From the NCBI GenBank assembly GCA_013375455.1, contig JABXJT010000125.1:1-10537 (forward strand): DNA of 10,537 bases, read 5' to 3'. The stretch is from Candidatus Helarchaeota archaeon (GTDB taxonomy: Archaea; Asgardarchaeota; Lokiarchaeia; Helarchaeales; HEL-GB-A). Made by a program: the position numbers and the translations under genes. The notes beneath the pieces were generated by a model. The model had not been told where the DNA came from. It saw nothing but the letters and a program-made list of their open reading frames with translations, and did not search any database. Positions 5,704-10,537 of this stretch are shown piece by piece (within the stretch, counting starts at the first letter, position 1; the number at the start of each line of letters is the position of its first letter).

Positions 5704-5877
5704 ATGTTTAAACACGCCAAACTCGAATTGAACAAGGGATTGGAATTCATCCTGAAAATATCCAAGAAGGATCTCGAAAAAGGGGCCACTCCCGAGCTGC
5801 TCGAAGTGATGGAAGACCTCATAGAGCTCTTGAAATCCCTCTTGCTTTATCTCTTGAGAGATAAAGCAATTTTTTAA
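5704..5877 (+). CDS. Small helical hypothetical protein with a terminator inside its 3' end
   Basis: A 57-residue protein starting MFKHAKLELNKGLEFILKIS, followed by an acidic amphipathic part (TPELLEVMEDLIELLK) and a leucine-rich end (SLLLYLLRDKAIF). It looks like two helices and is not recognised. GGAAGTG six bases before the ATG is a one-mismatch Shine-Dalgarno. A longer frame reaches back to a TTG at 5656 but would add a proline-rich segment without a ribosome site, so the ATG is preferred. The last codons (DKAIF, stop) lie within a strong hairpin plus T-tract, which is unusual for a coding end. First of a series of tiny rightward genes. Confidence 0.5.
   Translation: MFKHAKLELNKGLEFILKISKKDLEKGATPELLEVMEDLIELLKSLLLYLLRDKAIF
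5842..5875 (+). terminator. Hairpin plus T-tract (intrinsic-terminator-like)
   Basis: TTGCTTTATCTC (5842-5853) and GAGATAAAGCAA (5858-5869) form a perfect 12-bp stem with a TTGA loop, directly followed by TTTTTT (5870-5875). The stop codon of the 57-residue gene begins at the last T. The form is that of a bacterial intrinsic terminator. Archaeal polymerase stops at T-runs, so it should work here too. Confidence 0.75.
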
Positions 5878-5930
5878 GCGATTACTTACTAAATAAAAAT
5901 TAATACTTGACCTTGTAGGTGAAGGAAACC

Positions 5931-6105
5931 ATGACGAAAGGTGGACGCATATATGAAATAGGGATGGATAAGGTTGAATTATTAAAATTTCTAGATTCAT
6001 GTGGTTTCGGGGATCGTCCTTGGAAAAAAGGTCAGTAGATGGATCAACATAGATGGGAAAACTCGTAAAGTAAAGGTGAGGATGTGGGCAAAAAACAAAA
6101 AATGA
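5931..6105 (+). pseudogene. Small hypothetical gene interrupted by a frameshift at an A-run
   Basis: AGGTGA upstream of an ATG at 5931 opens a frame of 35 residues (MTKGGRIYEIGMDKVELLKF, then a Cys-Gly-Phe-Gly-Asp-Arg-Pro-Trp-Lys-Lys stretch), ending at TAG 6036-6038. If one A of the six-A run at 6024-6029 is skipped, the other frame continues as VSRWINIDGKTRKVKVRMW and ends in AKNKK at TGA 6103-6105, a typical beta-strand, lysine-rich pattern. That distal stop overlaps the ATG at 6102 as ATGA, which supports the view that the second frame is the original gene end. The join would give about 57 residues. A sequencing error, a true inactivating indel or programmed +1 shifting are all possible. 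An AT-rich stretch at 5888-5905 could hold the promoter. Function unknown. Confidence 0.5.
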
Positions 6106-6302
6106 CTCAAAAAGATGTTAGCCGTATACAATCTCGCGCCGATAAGACTGGACCCCCCCATATCCCTTCACGGCAATTCCCATCCTTGCCGGGGAACTAC
6201 ATTCAAGGGAAATTACAAGCCATATTACAAGCCATATTACAAGCCATATTATCTTCAATCCGAGGTGTAAAATGGAGAGGCACCATCCGATGCAGCAGCT
6301 GA
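6084..6302 (+). CDS. Small hypothetical protein with LQAI tandem repeats
   Basis: From a GTG at 6084 (AGGTGA four bases before it) the product is 72 residues; an in-frame ATG at 6102 gives 66. The part MTQKDVSRIQSRADKTG resembles the opening of small archaeal and bacterial proteins with a S-R-I-Q-S..A motif, but the expected continuation is not present, so the similarity is only local. Residues 44-56 are an in-frame repetition of Leu-Gln-Ala-Ile from a 12-bp DNA tandem repeat, and the C-terminus is basic and irregular (GVKWRGTIRCSS). The 3' half may be out of its original frame or newly expanded. The gene follows the frameshifted gene with overlapping ends. Confidence 0.4.
   Translation: MGKKQKMTQKDVSRIQSRADKTGPPHIPSRQFPSLPGNYIQGKLQAILQAILQAILSSIRGVKWRGTIRCSS
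6212..6251 (+). repeat. Tandem repeat, 12-bp unit, three full copies
   Basis: ATTACAAGCCAT is repeated exactly at 6212-6223, 6224-6235 and 6236-6247, with a partial fourth unit (ATTA, 6248-6251). The unit length is a multiple of three, so the reading frame is kept and Leu-Gln-Ala-Ile is added per copy. Confidence 0.95.
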
Positions 6303-6433
6303 GGGTCAATCCCGCGACCAGCAGCAGCCCGTACTTTCGCGACACCATAACCGAACACGCCCTAAATCAACGATCCGCGATTTGCGCAAAATGGATCGCT
6401 TGCGCAAAACTAGATTTGGCGAATGGTTATTAA
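6272..6433 (+). CDS. Possible small hypothetical protein, 53 residues
   Basis: GAGGTG (6262-6267) lies four bases before an ATG at 6272 that opens a 53-residue frame (MERHHPMQQLRVNPATSSSP, later AICAKWIACAKLDLANGY), overlapping the end of the preceding small gene by 31 bases. The C-terminal part is translated from the twin TTGCGCAA palindromes, so its Cys-Ala-Lys repetition comes from DNA repeat structure. Composition is unusual and I do not recognise it. It may be a non-coding stretch with a chance frame. Confidence 0.25.
   Translation: MERHHPMQQLRVNPATSSSPYFRDTITEHALNQRSAICAKWIACAKLDLANGY
6382..6409. promoter_or_regulatory. Twin palindromes TTGCGCAA, possible operator
   Basis: The 10-mer TTGCGCAAAA occurs at 6382-6391 and 6400-6409. 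Its core TTGCGCAA is an 8-bp perfect palindrome, and the two copies start 18 bp apart, close to two helical turns. This geometry suits cooperative binding of a dimeric regulator. The target gene is unclear. Confidence 0.4.
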
Positions 6434-6650
6434 ACATGCCGCCCTCCCTTCCCAATAAATCACATACTTCAAAGACGCAAAGTGATTTTAGACAATAATC
6501 ATCAAAAATGAAAGCCTTCAACGCGTCTGCTCGTGCCGTTTGGGTTTTATGAAAACTTCAAGTTTCAGGCATTGCCTTCCTACATCTTTCGATATTCTCG
6601 ATATTCCCGTTAACTCCCTTTTTTCAGGTCCTCTCATATCTTATAATTTT
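6434..6650. other. Non-coding spacer downstream of the coiled-coil gene
   Basis: No convincing reading frame, RNA gene or terminator was found. There is a short near-duplication (TCGATATTCTCGATATTCC, about 6589-6607) and a pyrimidine-rich stretch before the end of the leftward coiled-coil gene. Confidence 0.4.
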
Positions 6651-7622
6651 TTAATTCTTTTCAATTCTTAGAGGAAGATCCTGCTGGTAGTGCTTCACTA
6701 CGATCCCAAATTCATGCTCGAATGACTCAAGGCATTTCAACCACCAATTAAGTGTTAGTAGCAAGTCAGGCTCCTCATCGAAAATTTCCTTGTGGAGATC
6801 GTCAATTTTCGTAATAAAATCTTCACTATCCCCTAATGCGATAGCAGAGATCCCCCTAAATATCGCCTTTTCTAAAAGATTCAGCTCCTGCTTTCGAATC
6901 ACATCCCACTCTTTATTAAGAATCTGGCTATATAGTTTTTTCATCTGGGCAGTAAATTTCTCCGCGTCATTACCCTTTTCGAGAAAGCGGGCGGTAATAC
7001 CCATCAGGATCTCCTTCAAAATTGGGTTATTGAGAGTAGATTGCACCTTTTTATTGCTAGTATTTACCAATTCCTGTATTTTCACAATCAATTTTTCGAT
7101 ATTTTCAAGTAACCTCGCGCTTTCTCGTTGAATCGCACTTTGATTCATTGTAAGTTTCGCTTTCAGCTCTAATTTTCTCCTTTTTTTAATTTCTTTTGCG
7201 TGCTCTAACTTTTCTTCCAAATTCTTCTTAATCATTTTTATATGGTCTAAGAGTCCTTCCACCTCCTTCAACTTTTGCTCTGCTATTTTTAGAGCCTTCC
7301 TAATAGAACTAGGCGTATATGCATAAAGATGATTTCTATCAGAAAAGTGAGAATAAGTTATGATAGCGATATGTTTGAGCATGCTTTCCTTATAATTATC
7401 ATATTGGTATTCTTTTTTAAGTAAAGAAATCACTTCAGGGTCCAACTTTTGATAAATTTTCGGATAATCCTCCTTAAATTGGCTCTCATCCGAATAAAAA
7501 AACCGCAGAAGGGTGTTGATCTCAGATGCACTAATTTTTTTATTTTTGCACCCCTTCAAAAATTGAATCAAATCCTTTAATGCCAATACTTCTCCAGCTA
7601 AAATATTTTTCGATCCATCCAT
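6651..7622 (-). CDS. Hypothetical coiled-coil protein, partner of the nucleotidyltransferase gene
   Basis: A 323-residue soluble protein of unknown family. The N-terminal part (1-100) is helical, with FLKGCKNKKISASEINTLLRF (21-41). Residues about 107-190 form a long charged heptad-like coiled coil (AEQKLKEVEGLLDHIKMIKK, later ARLLENIEKLIVKIQELV). The C-terminal half is helical with acidic and aromatic patches (DEEPDLLLTLNWWLKCLESF, 282-301). No transmembrane segment, nucleotide loop or catalytic motif is visible. The ATG is preceded by GGTGAT three bases upstream. It lies 91 bases downstream of the zinc-ribbon nucleotidyltransferase on the same strand, with no recognisable TATA box or T-run terminator between them, so co-transcription is likely. 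It may be a substrate, scaffold or regulator of that enzyme; this is inferred from position only. Confidence 0.75.
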   Translation of the reverse strand: MDGSKNILAGEVLALKDLIQFLKGCKNKKISASEINTLLRFFYSDESQFKEDYPKIYQKLDPEVISLLKKEYQYDNYKESMLKHIAIITYSHFSDRNHLYAYTPSSIRKALKIAEQKLKEVEGLLDHIKMIKKNLEEKLEHAKEIKKRRKLELKAKLTMNQSAIQRESARLLENIEKLIVKIQELVNTSNKKVQSTLNNPILKEILMGITARFLEKGNDAEKFTAQMKKLYSQILNKEWDVIRKQELNLLEKAIFRGISAIALGDSEDFITKIDDLHKEIFDEEPDLLLTLNWWLKCLESFEHEFGIVVKHYQQDLPLRIEKN

Positions 7623-7713
7623 AACATCACCATCCTTAGAATTGGCAAGTTAAGCGTAACAAAATAACAGATCCTAGTTCTAGAATATTGAGGAAGAGGG
7701 ACAATTAATTTTT

Positions 7714-8568
7714 TTAATCTCGTGCTACATTCCCTCCGAACATCCTATTCCGGACACACTTTTTCTGCCCGCTAATAGGATCGACTTTATATAATTGGAA
7801 CCGTTTCCTTTGATCTGAATGTTGAAATTCAGTCTCAATCTCTTTGATGGTCGCCTTCAGGATGATATCGAGAACCTTCACTTTCAACCTCGTAGTCTTA
7901 TCATAGAGAAATTCTTGGGTTCCAGCCTTCAAGACATCTGCGATCGCGTTTAAAGTTTGAAAATGAAACCCCATCTGTAAGAAAACACAGTCATGGAAAC
8001 AACAGGAAGGAGTCGGATTTATTTGGCATTCCTCCAAACAATAGCGATGCTGTTCGGAGTGATAATCTTCTGGTGGGAGTGTGCACTCCTCCTCCTCAAA
8101 ACATGATAGGCAATCAGGGTAGTCAGAGCATGTTCTGAAATCCCAGAAGCTTTCTTCCGACACTTTGGAAATCATCGACAGGGTAAAATCAGGTAAATAT
8201 CTGACGTAAAATTGGTTATGGAACTTCCTAACTTGCGCTCTGATAAACTGTTTTAATTTCACCATATCATAAGTAACTAATACGTCAATATCACCGCATT
8301 GGGGCTGATCCTTTAGATACCCGCCGAAGATATAGAGATTCTTGATCATCCTCCCAATGCTTGATCTTTTATTCATTTTATAATTTTCAATAACCTGTTT
8401 CTCAATCTGGTGGAGTATCTCCTTGTAAAACTTTATATCGTTGCAGGTCGGACACTTCCGAAGCGAACGTGTCTCGTTATCCACCTCGTTTTCGGTCCCA
8501 CACCGTTCACAATTTAGTTTTTTACCCCACTCCTGTTTCAAATCATTTTCAGACGTGTTCTGCGAAAT
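7714..8568 (-). CDS. Zinc-ribbon Pol-beta-type nucleotidyltransferase with internal cysteine cluster
   Basis: Numbering here starts at the TTG (8539-8541), giving 275 residues. Cys11, Cys14, Cys30 and Cys33 (CERCG, CPTC) form a zinc ribbon. Residues 69-92 (LYIFGGYLKDQPQCGDIDVL) carry the Pol-beta superfamily signature, Gly-Gly73-74 and Asp84-x-Asp86, with a probable third acid at Asp118 (LPDFTLSM). The full catalytic triad suggests an active nucleotidyl transfer enzyme. Inserted after the core is a cysteine-rich segment with Cys 138, 144, 147, 153, 168, 172, 180, 181 and 185 plus histidines, perhaps a second metal or iron-sulfur site. The C-terminus is helical and basic. At the TTG there is no ribosome site, whereas AGGTGA lies four bases before an in-frame ATT at 8566-8568, adding nine residues (total 284); I chose that start. 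Substrate unknown: tRNA, another RNA, protein or antibiotic are all possible for the superfamily. Confidence 0.75.
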   Translation of the reverse strand: MSQNTSENDLKQEWGKKLNCERCGTENEVDNETRSLRKCPTCNDIKFYKEILHQIEKQVIENYKMNKRSSIGRMIKNLYIFGGYLKDQPQCGDIDVLVTYDMVKLKQFIRAQVRKFHNQFYVRYLPDFTLSMISKVSEESFWDFRTCSDYPDCLSCFEEEECTLPPEDYHSEQHRYCLEECQINPTPSCCFHDCVFLQMGFHFQTLNAIADVLKAGTQEFLYDKTTRLKVKVLDIILKATIKEIETEFQHSDQRKRFQLYKVDPISGQKKCVRNRMFGGNVARD

Positions 8569-8621
8569 AAAATCACCTATGTTTTATTAATTTGATTGTC
8601 TATAATACTTCTGAAACGGCA

Positions 8622-8630
8622 CTATTTAAA
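8622..8630 (-). promoter_or_regulatory. TATA box for the nucleotidyltransferase gene
   Basis: The minus strand reads TTTAAATAG, preceded by AAAATC. A start of transcription about 25 bases on (near 8601) would give a leader of roughly 30 bases containing the AGGTGA at 8573-8578. It is the clearest archaeal TATA-like element in this spacer. Confidence 0.5.
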
Positions 8631-9069
8631 GATTTTTAATTGATATCCCCACAGCATCCTCATAATACCCTCGTTATTTTAGAGTTTTTATGTGCAACCC
8701 CCCTTTTGATGTCGGTATCGCATTATTTGCCTCTCCCTCCAAGACAATTCGTAACAATTATTATTTCGACAAAATTTCCCATTTAAAGTGATAGTAGATT
8801 ATACGTGCGCAAAAACACTCAGATCTATTTTAATACAAAAGAAGGGTTACTATAAATCAATTTAAAGAAGAGGCAAACTTGGTTTGTCTTAATCGGGGAT
8901 ATTGCCCCTTTCCTTCTCCTTACAATAATCTTAGGGCATCATTTTCAATTTTTTATATATCTTGTCGAATAGAGAGAGATAATTAGGAGAGATAATTAGG
9001 GGATCTAACTTGTTACATCCCTGTTGTATTAAAAATTTTTGTATAAAATCATACAAAAAGGAATAAAAA
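8631..9069. other. Gene-poor AT-rich spacer
   Basis: No convincing gene. Seen in it: a C6 run near 8698-8703, a short GGGG-CCCC hairpin (8896-8909) followed by a pyrimidine stretch, a GGAGGGAG near 8740 on the minus strand leading only to an 11-codon frame, and the tandem repeats listed separately. An open frame of 112 codons at 8931-9269 on the minus strand runs across repeats and is not credible. Confidence 0.5.
8974..8999 (+). repeat. 13-bp exact tandem duplication
   Basis: GAGAGATAATTAG at 8974-8986 is immediately repeated at 8987-8999. Confidence 0.95.
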
Positions 9070-9120
9070 TCATAAGAGAGATATAAATAATAAAAAGGAA
9101 CAAAAATCATGAGAGAGATA
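9055..9120 (+). repeat. 29-bp near-identical direct repeat with 37-bp period
   Basis: The 29 bases at 9055-9083 (AAAAAGGAATAAAAATCATA, then AGAGAGATA) recur at 9092-9120 with two differences, both A/T to G/C transitions. The copies share the AGAGAGATA core with the duplication at 8974-8999. Confidence 0.85.
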
Positions 9121-9243
9121 CAATCTGTCAAATTGAGTAAGGCTAGAATAATAAGGGCAATGTGGTGGTAGGTTGGACTCCTTGATGGATTGGCGAAGCC
9201 TCGCCATTGAGCCAGGAACGAATTCAAGTTGCGTGGTGACCAT
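9070..9243 (-). pseudogene. Possible relic coding fragment with GC-rich hairpin
   Basis: Around 9181-9240, 32 of 60 bases are G or C, against 13 of 60 in the line 9061-9120, so this is a compositional island. On the minus strand an ATG at 9241-9243 opens a 57-codon frame starting MVTTQLEFVPGSMARLRQSI, which looks protein-like for about 40 residues and then decays into a translation of the AT-rich repeats. A perfect hairpin TGGCGA-AGCC-TCGCCA (9191-9206) lies inside. No ribosome site precedes it. It could be a remnant of an inserted gene or element end. The family is not recognised. Confidence 0.25.
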
Positions 9244-9449
9244 CGTATGTAAATTATTGTCATCAACATACTTAACTTTTCTGGATAACCTTTTGGTTTT
9301 TATAGTGAAACATTACAAAAATTAGTAAAGGATTTGTTAGAATTATGATTTTTAGTCGAGGTTGCGTTATACACATCCTCCCTTTATAAATAAAGTGATA
9401 TAAAAAAGTTTGTTGGGCGTGCCGTTCACGATTAAAAAAAGATGAGGAA

Positions 9450-9641
9450 TTAAGACTCTTCAATTGACTGAAGAACACTTTCTAATTCCTCTATAATGAT
9501 ACGGACATAATCCATAAGTTCTGCTTCATCCTCAGCTTCATCAAAGAGCACTGAAAGTCTTTTGGCATCATTTAATATCTTCTGGAGCTTTGTAGCAATA
9601 TTTTTTTTAAAAATTATTAAAGCTATATGGTTTTCAGACAT
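9450..9641 (-). CDS. Small acidic helical protein, overlapped with a membrane mini-protein
   Basis: A 63-residue protein starting MSENHIALIIFKKNIATKLQ. It becomes acidic and amphipathic from about residue 30 (FDEAEDEAELMDYVRIIIEE, LESVLQSIEES), suggesting a short coiled coil or helical hairpin for protein contacts. The ATG at 9639-9641 has GGAGGGGA just upstream and lies within the last codons of the preceding 36-residue membrane-protein gene (8-base overlap), so translation is probably coupled. Function unknown. By size and pairing it could be a cytoplasmic partner of the membrane peptide. Confidence 0.65.
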   Translation of the reverse strand: MSENHIALIIFKKNIATKLQKILNDAKRLSVLFDEAEDEAELMDYVRIIIEELESVLQSIEES

Positions 9642-9744
9642 AAGATTCCCCTCCCATTATTAGGGTATATATCCCGAAACCTATTCCAGATGCTTCTAAA
9701 AGCAGGGCAATGAGTGCTAATGGACCTAGTAACCCATTTTTCAT
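9634..9744 (-). CDS. Single-pass membrane mini-protein, 36 residues
   Basis: Reads MKNGLLGPLALIALLLEASG, then IGFGIYTLIMGGESYV. After a short basic start, residues about 5-30 form one hydrophobic segment with a single glutamate and several glycines and alanines, so one membrane helix is predicted. AGGTGA lies seven bases before the ATG at 9742-9744, an excellent ribosome site. Its stop overlaps the start of the 63-residue acidic gene. The combination of ribosome site, hydrophobic run and coupled neighbour makes it more likely real than chance despite its size. Such a protein could anchor or regulate a membrane complex, or act as a toxin-like membrane peptide. No homolog is recognised. Confidence 0.6.
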   Translation of the reverse strand: MKNGLLGPLALIALLLEASGIGFGIYTLIMGGESYV

Positions 9745-9915
9745 CTTTATTTCACCTTTGTCAATTTAGGTACTATATTCTATCGAAAAACTCCTATTAA
9801 AATTATGTCTGATTGAAAAAAAGAGAGGCGTTTAATTAAGTCACTGCATGCCCGCTTAACAAAGTCTGCCACGCTTTTTGTATTAAATTTTCTGTATTTA
9901 TATCTTTAAAAGGAA

Positions 9916-10074
9916 TTAGTTTATTAGGAGATAATTTTTGCGAATTGCCTGCCGGATGAATTCAGGAATGGATGTAAACCCCTCATCCTTGTGATTGTTG
10001 ATGTACTTCTCAATGCGTTCAATCAATGGGATCGGCAGCGACACTTGCCGATACCCGCGTTCCTTCAAGACCAT
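9916..10074 (-). CDS. Ribbon-helix-helix (CopG-like) DNA-binding protein
   Basis: A 52-residue protein: strand RGYRQVSLP (6-14), first helix LIERIEKYINN (17-27), a turn with GFTSIPEF (32-39) and a second helix IPEFIRQAIRKN (36-47). This is the whole of a ribbon-helix-helix domain, which binds operators as a dimer through the strand pair. The ATG at 10072-10074 is chosen because GGAGGTG stands five bases before it; a longer frame to 10107 would run through that site and overlap the upstream gene. It is the last of three leftward genes, 13 bases after the coiled-coil gene, and is a probable autoregulator of this operon. The gene ends with a short hydrophobic tail (NYLLIN). Confidence 0.85.
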   Translation of the reverse strand: MVLKERGYRQVSLPIPLIERIEKYINNHKDEGFTSIPEFIRQAIRKNYLLIN

Positions 10075-10087
10075 TTGGCCACCTCCA

Positions 10088-10231
10088 TCATTCCTGCTGC
10101 GCCTCAAATTTCTGTTTTATGCGAATTTGAGAATAGTGCTTGTCGATGAAGTCCTCAAGCGCCTTCAACCGGCGCTCGTGGTTCGCAATGGTGCGTTTCA
10201 GTTCCTGTATCTCTTTCTTGCCCATCGTCAT
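10088..10231 (-). CDS. Short coiled-coil protein in the zinc protein / RHH operon
   Basis: From ATG at 10229-10231 the frame encodes 47 residues (MTMGKKEIQELKRTIANHER, then RLKALEDFIDKHYSQIRIKQKFEAQQE); an ATG two codons later gives 45. The sequence is a single highly charged amphipathic helix with leucines/isoleucines in heptad-like spacing, so a dimeric coiled coil is expected. It starts seven bases after the stop of the zinc-binding gene and ends 13 bases before the RHH gene, a tightly packed operon. AAGTGATG near the start may be the ribosome site. Role unknown; it could bind the RHH protein or the zinc protein. Confidence 0.65.
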   Translation of the reverse strand: MTMGKKEIQELKRTIANHERRLKALEDFIDKHYSQIRIKQKFEAQQE

Positions 10232-10238
10232 CACTTCG

Positions 10239-10532
10239 CTATACTGGGTTGACTGTATACTCAAAGTCTTTAAATCCTAATCCCCGAAGTTTTTGTTTCA
10301 GTTCTTCGCCATGTTCGATGCACCAGTATCCATGGACGCCTTTATGGTGTAACTTGGGAACAAATATCCCCGGGGAGTAATGTATGTCGAATTCTTCAAC
10401 GCTCACGCCGTAATACTTCGCGCATTTGTTGCATAACTCTTTCCCACAAACGATGCACGTGTATCGAAGCCCAGATTCCTTTCCGCACCGGTCACAAACC
10501 CAGACTTCGACCTGTTTTATTTTCTTACCCAT
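10239..10532 (-). CDS. Zinc-binding protein with three CxxC pairs
   Basis: A 97-residue protein. Metal-ligand candidates are Cys13/Cys16 (WVCDRCG), Cys26/Cys29 (TCIVCG), Cys34/Cys37 (LCNKCAKYYG), then His62/His63, Cys71 and His74 (WCIEHGEEL). The close pairs suggest two zinc sites in a cross-brace or treble-clef style fold, used in related domains for binding proteins or nucleic acid. Residues 44-70 (SVEEFDIHYSPGIFVPKLHH) are more variable. The ATG at 10530-10532 is four bases from the window end, so its ribosome site cannot be judged and the operon may have earlier genes. It is the first visible gene of the three-gene leftward operon, whose G+C content is higher than the DNA around 9000-9900. 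Family not identified. Confidence 0.75.
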   Translation of the reverse strand: MGKKIKQVEVWVCDRCGKESGLRYTCIVCGKELCNKCAKYYGVSVEEFDIHYSPGIFVPKLHHKGVHGYWCIEHGEELKQKLRGLGFKDFEYTVNPV

Positions 10533-10537
10533 GTTTA

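Noticed and set aside
5680..6000. Minus-strand 106-codon frame across the small rightward genes
   Set aside because: Antisense to frames with ribosome sites; crosses the terminator hairpin and has no ribosome site or motif.
6118..6348. Hydrophobic minus-strand frame with repeated Ile-Trp-Leu-Val
   Set aside because: The apparent membrane segment is the antisense translation of the 12-bp tandem repeat; no ribosome site supports it.
6306..6521. 71-codon minus-strand frame
   Set aside because: Irregular composition, no ribosome site, overlaps the palindromes; likely chance.
6651..8568. MNT-HEPN toxin-antitoxin pair
   Set aside because: The nucleotidyltransferase is larger than minimal MNT proteins and the partner shows no HEPN R-x4-6-H motif in a suitable helix.
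8974..9120. CRISPR array
   Set aside because: Only two or three imperfect copies with tiny or no spacers; no cas genes in the window.
8931..9269. 112-codon minus-strand frame rich in Phe, Tyr, Leu and Ile
   Set aside because: Its hydrophobic part is a translation of AT-rich direct repeats, so the membrane-like look is an artefact.
9272..9478. 68-codon minus-strand frame
   Set aside because: Low-complexity composition, no ribosome site, overlaps the end of the better supported acidic gene.
1..10537. tRNA or rRNA genes
   Set aside because: No cloverleaf with a GGTTCRA-type T-loop and no conserved rRNA stretch was seen by eye; a tRNA search program would settle it.

Overview
The window looks like chromosomal DNA of an uncultured archaeon. 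Reasons: KorD and KorA are separate, overlapping genes; aconitase-family subunits are separate; ribosome binding sites are GGAGGTGA-like; at least one gene seems leaderless behind a TATA box 25 nt upstream; base composition is AT-rich with loosely packed short genes. An Asgard or similar lineage is possible, but no marker here decides it. Both ends cut through gene clusters.

Positions 1-3254 carry central metabolism. A 2-oxoglutarate:ferredoxin oxidoreductase operon (korD, start of korA) runs leftward. It diverges from an isocitrate/isopropylmalate dehydrogenase-family gene, which is followed by a HesB/IscA-like gene that can only start at an ATT codon. Converging on these are an aconitase/isopropylmalate dehydratase small subunit (LeuD type) and only the last third of the large subunit (LeuC type). 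The large-subunit reading frame breaks at 3047-3049, where an unrelated gene on the other strand begins, so a rearrangement joint (or assembly joint) lies at about 3042-3056. The dehydrogenase shows mixed isocitrate and isopropylmalate signatures. Its divergent pairing with KOR favours 2-oxoglutarate metabolism, while the LeuCD remnants favour leucine-type chemistry.

Positions 3255-6650 are an accessory region: unknown small genes, a probable alcohol-dehydrogenase relic, a C/G-tract flanked by an inverted repeat, an Nmad3-like protein (putative nucleotide-modification-associated family), a strikingly GC-rich small gene between short direct repeats, a repeat cluster, and a rightward series of tiny genes. 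One of the tiny genes contains a hairpin plus T-tract terminator, one is frameshifted at an A-run, and one carries a 12-bp tandem repeat.

Positions 6651-8568 hold two leftward genes: a Pol-beta-type nucleotidyltransferase with an N-terminal zinc ribbon and an internal cysteine cluster, then a 323-residue coiled-coil protein. They are the best candidate here for an undescribed two-gene system. Positions 8569-9449 are mostly repeat-rich non-coding DNA. Positions 9450-9744 encode a translationally overlapped pair of tiny proteins (one single-pass membrane, one acidic helical). Positions 9916-10532 encode a compact operon: zinc-binding protein, short coiled coil, ribbon-helix-helix regulator.
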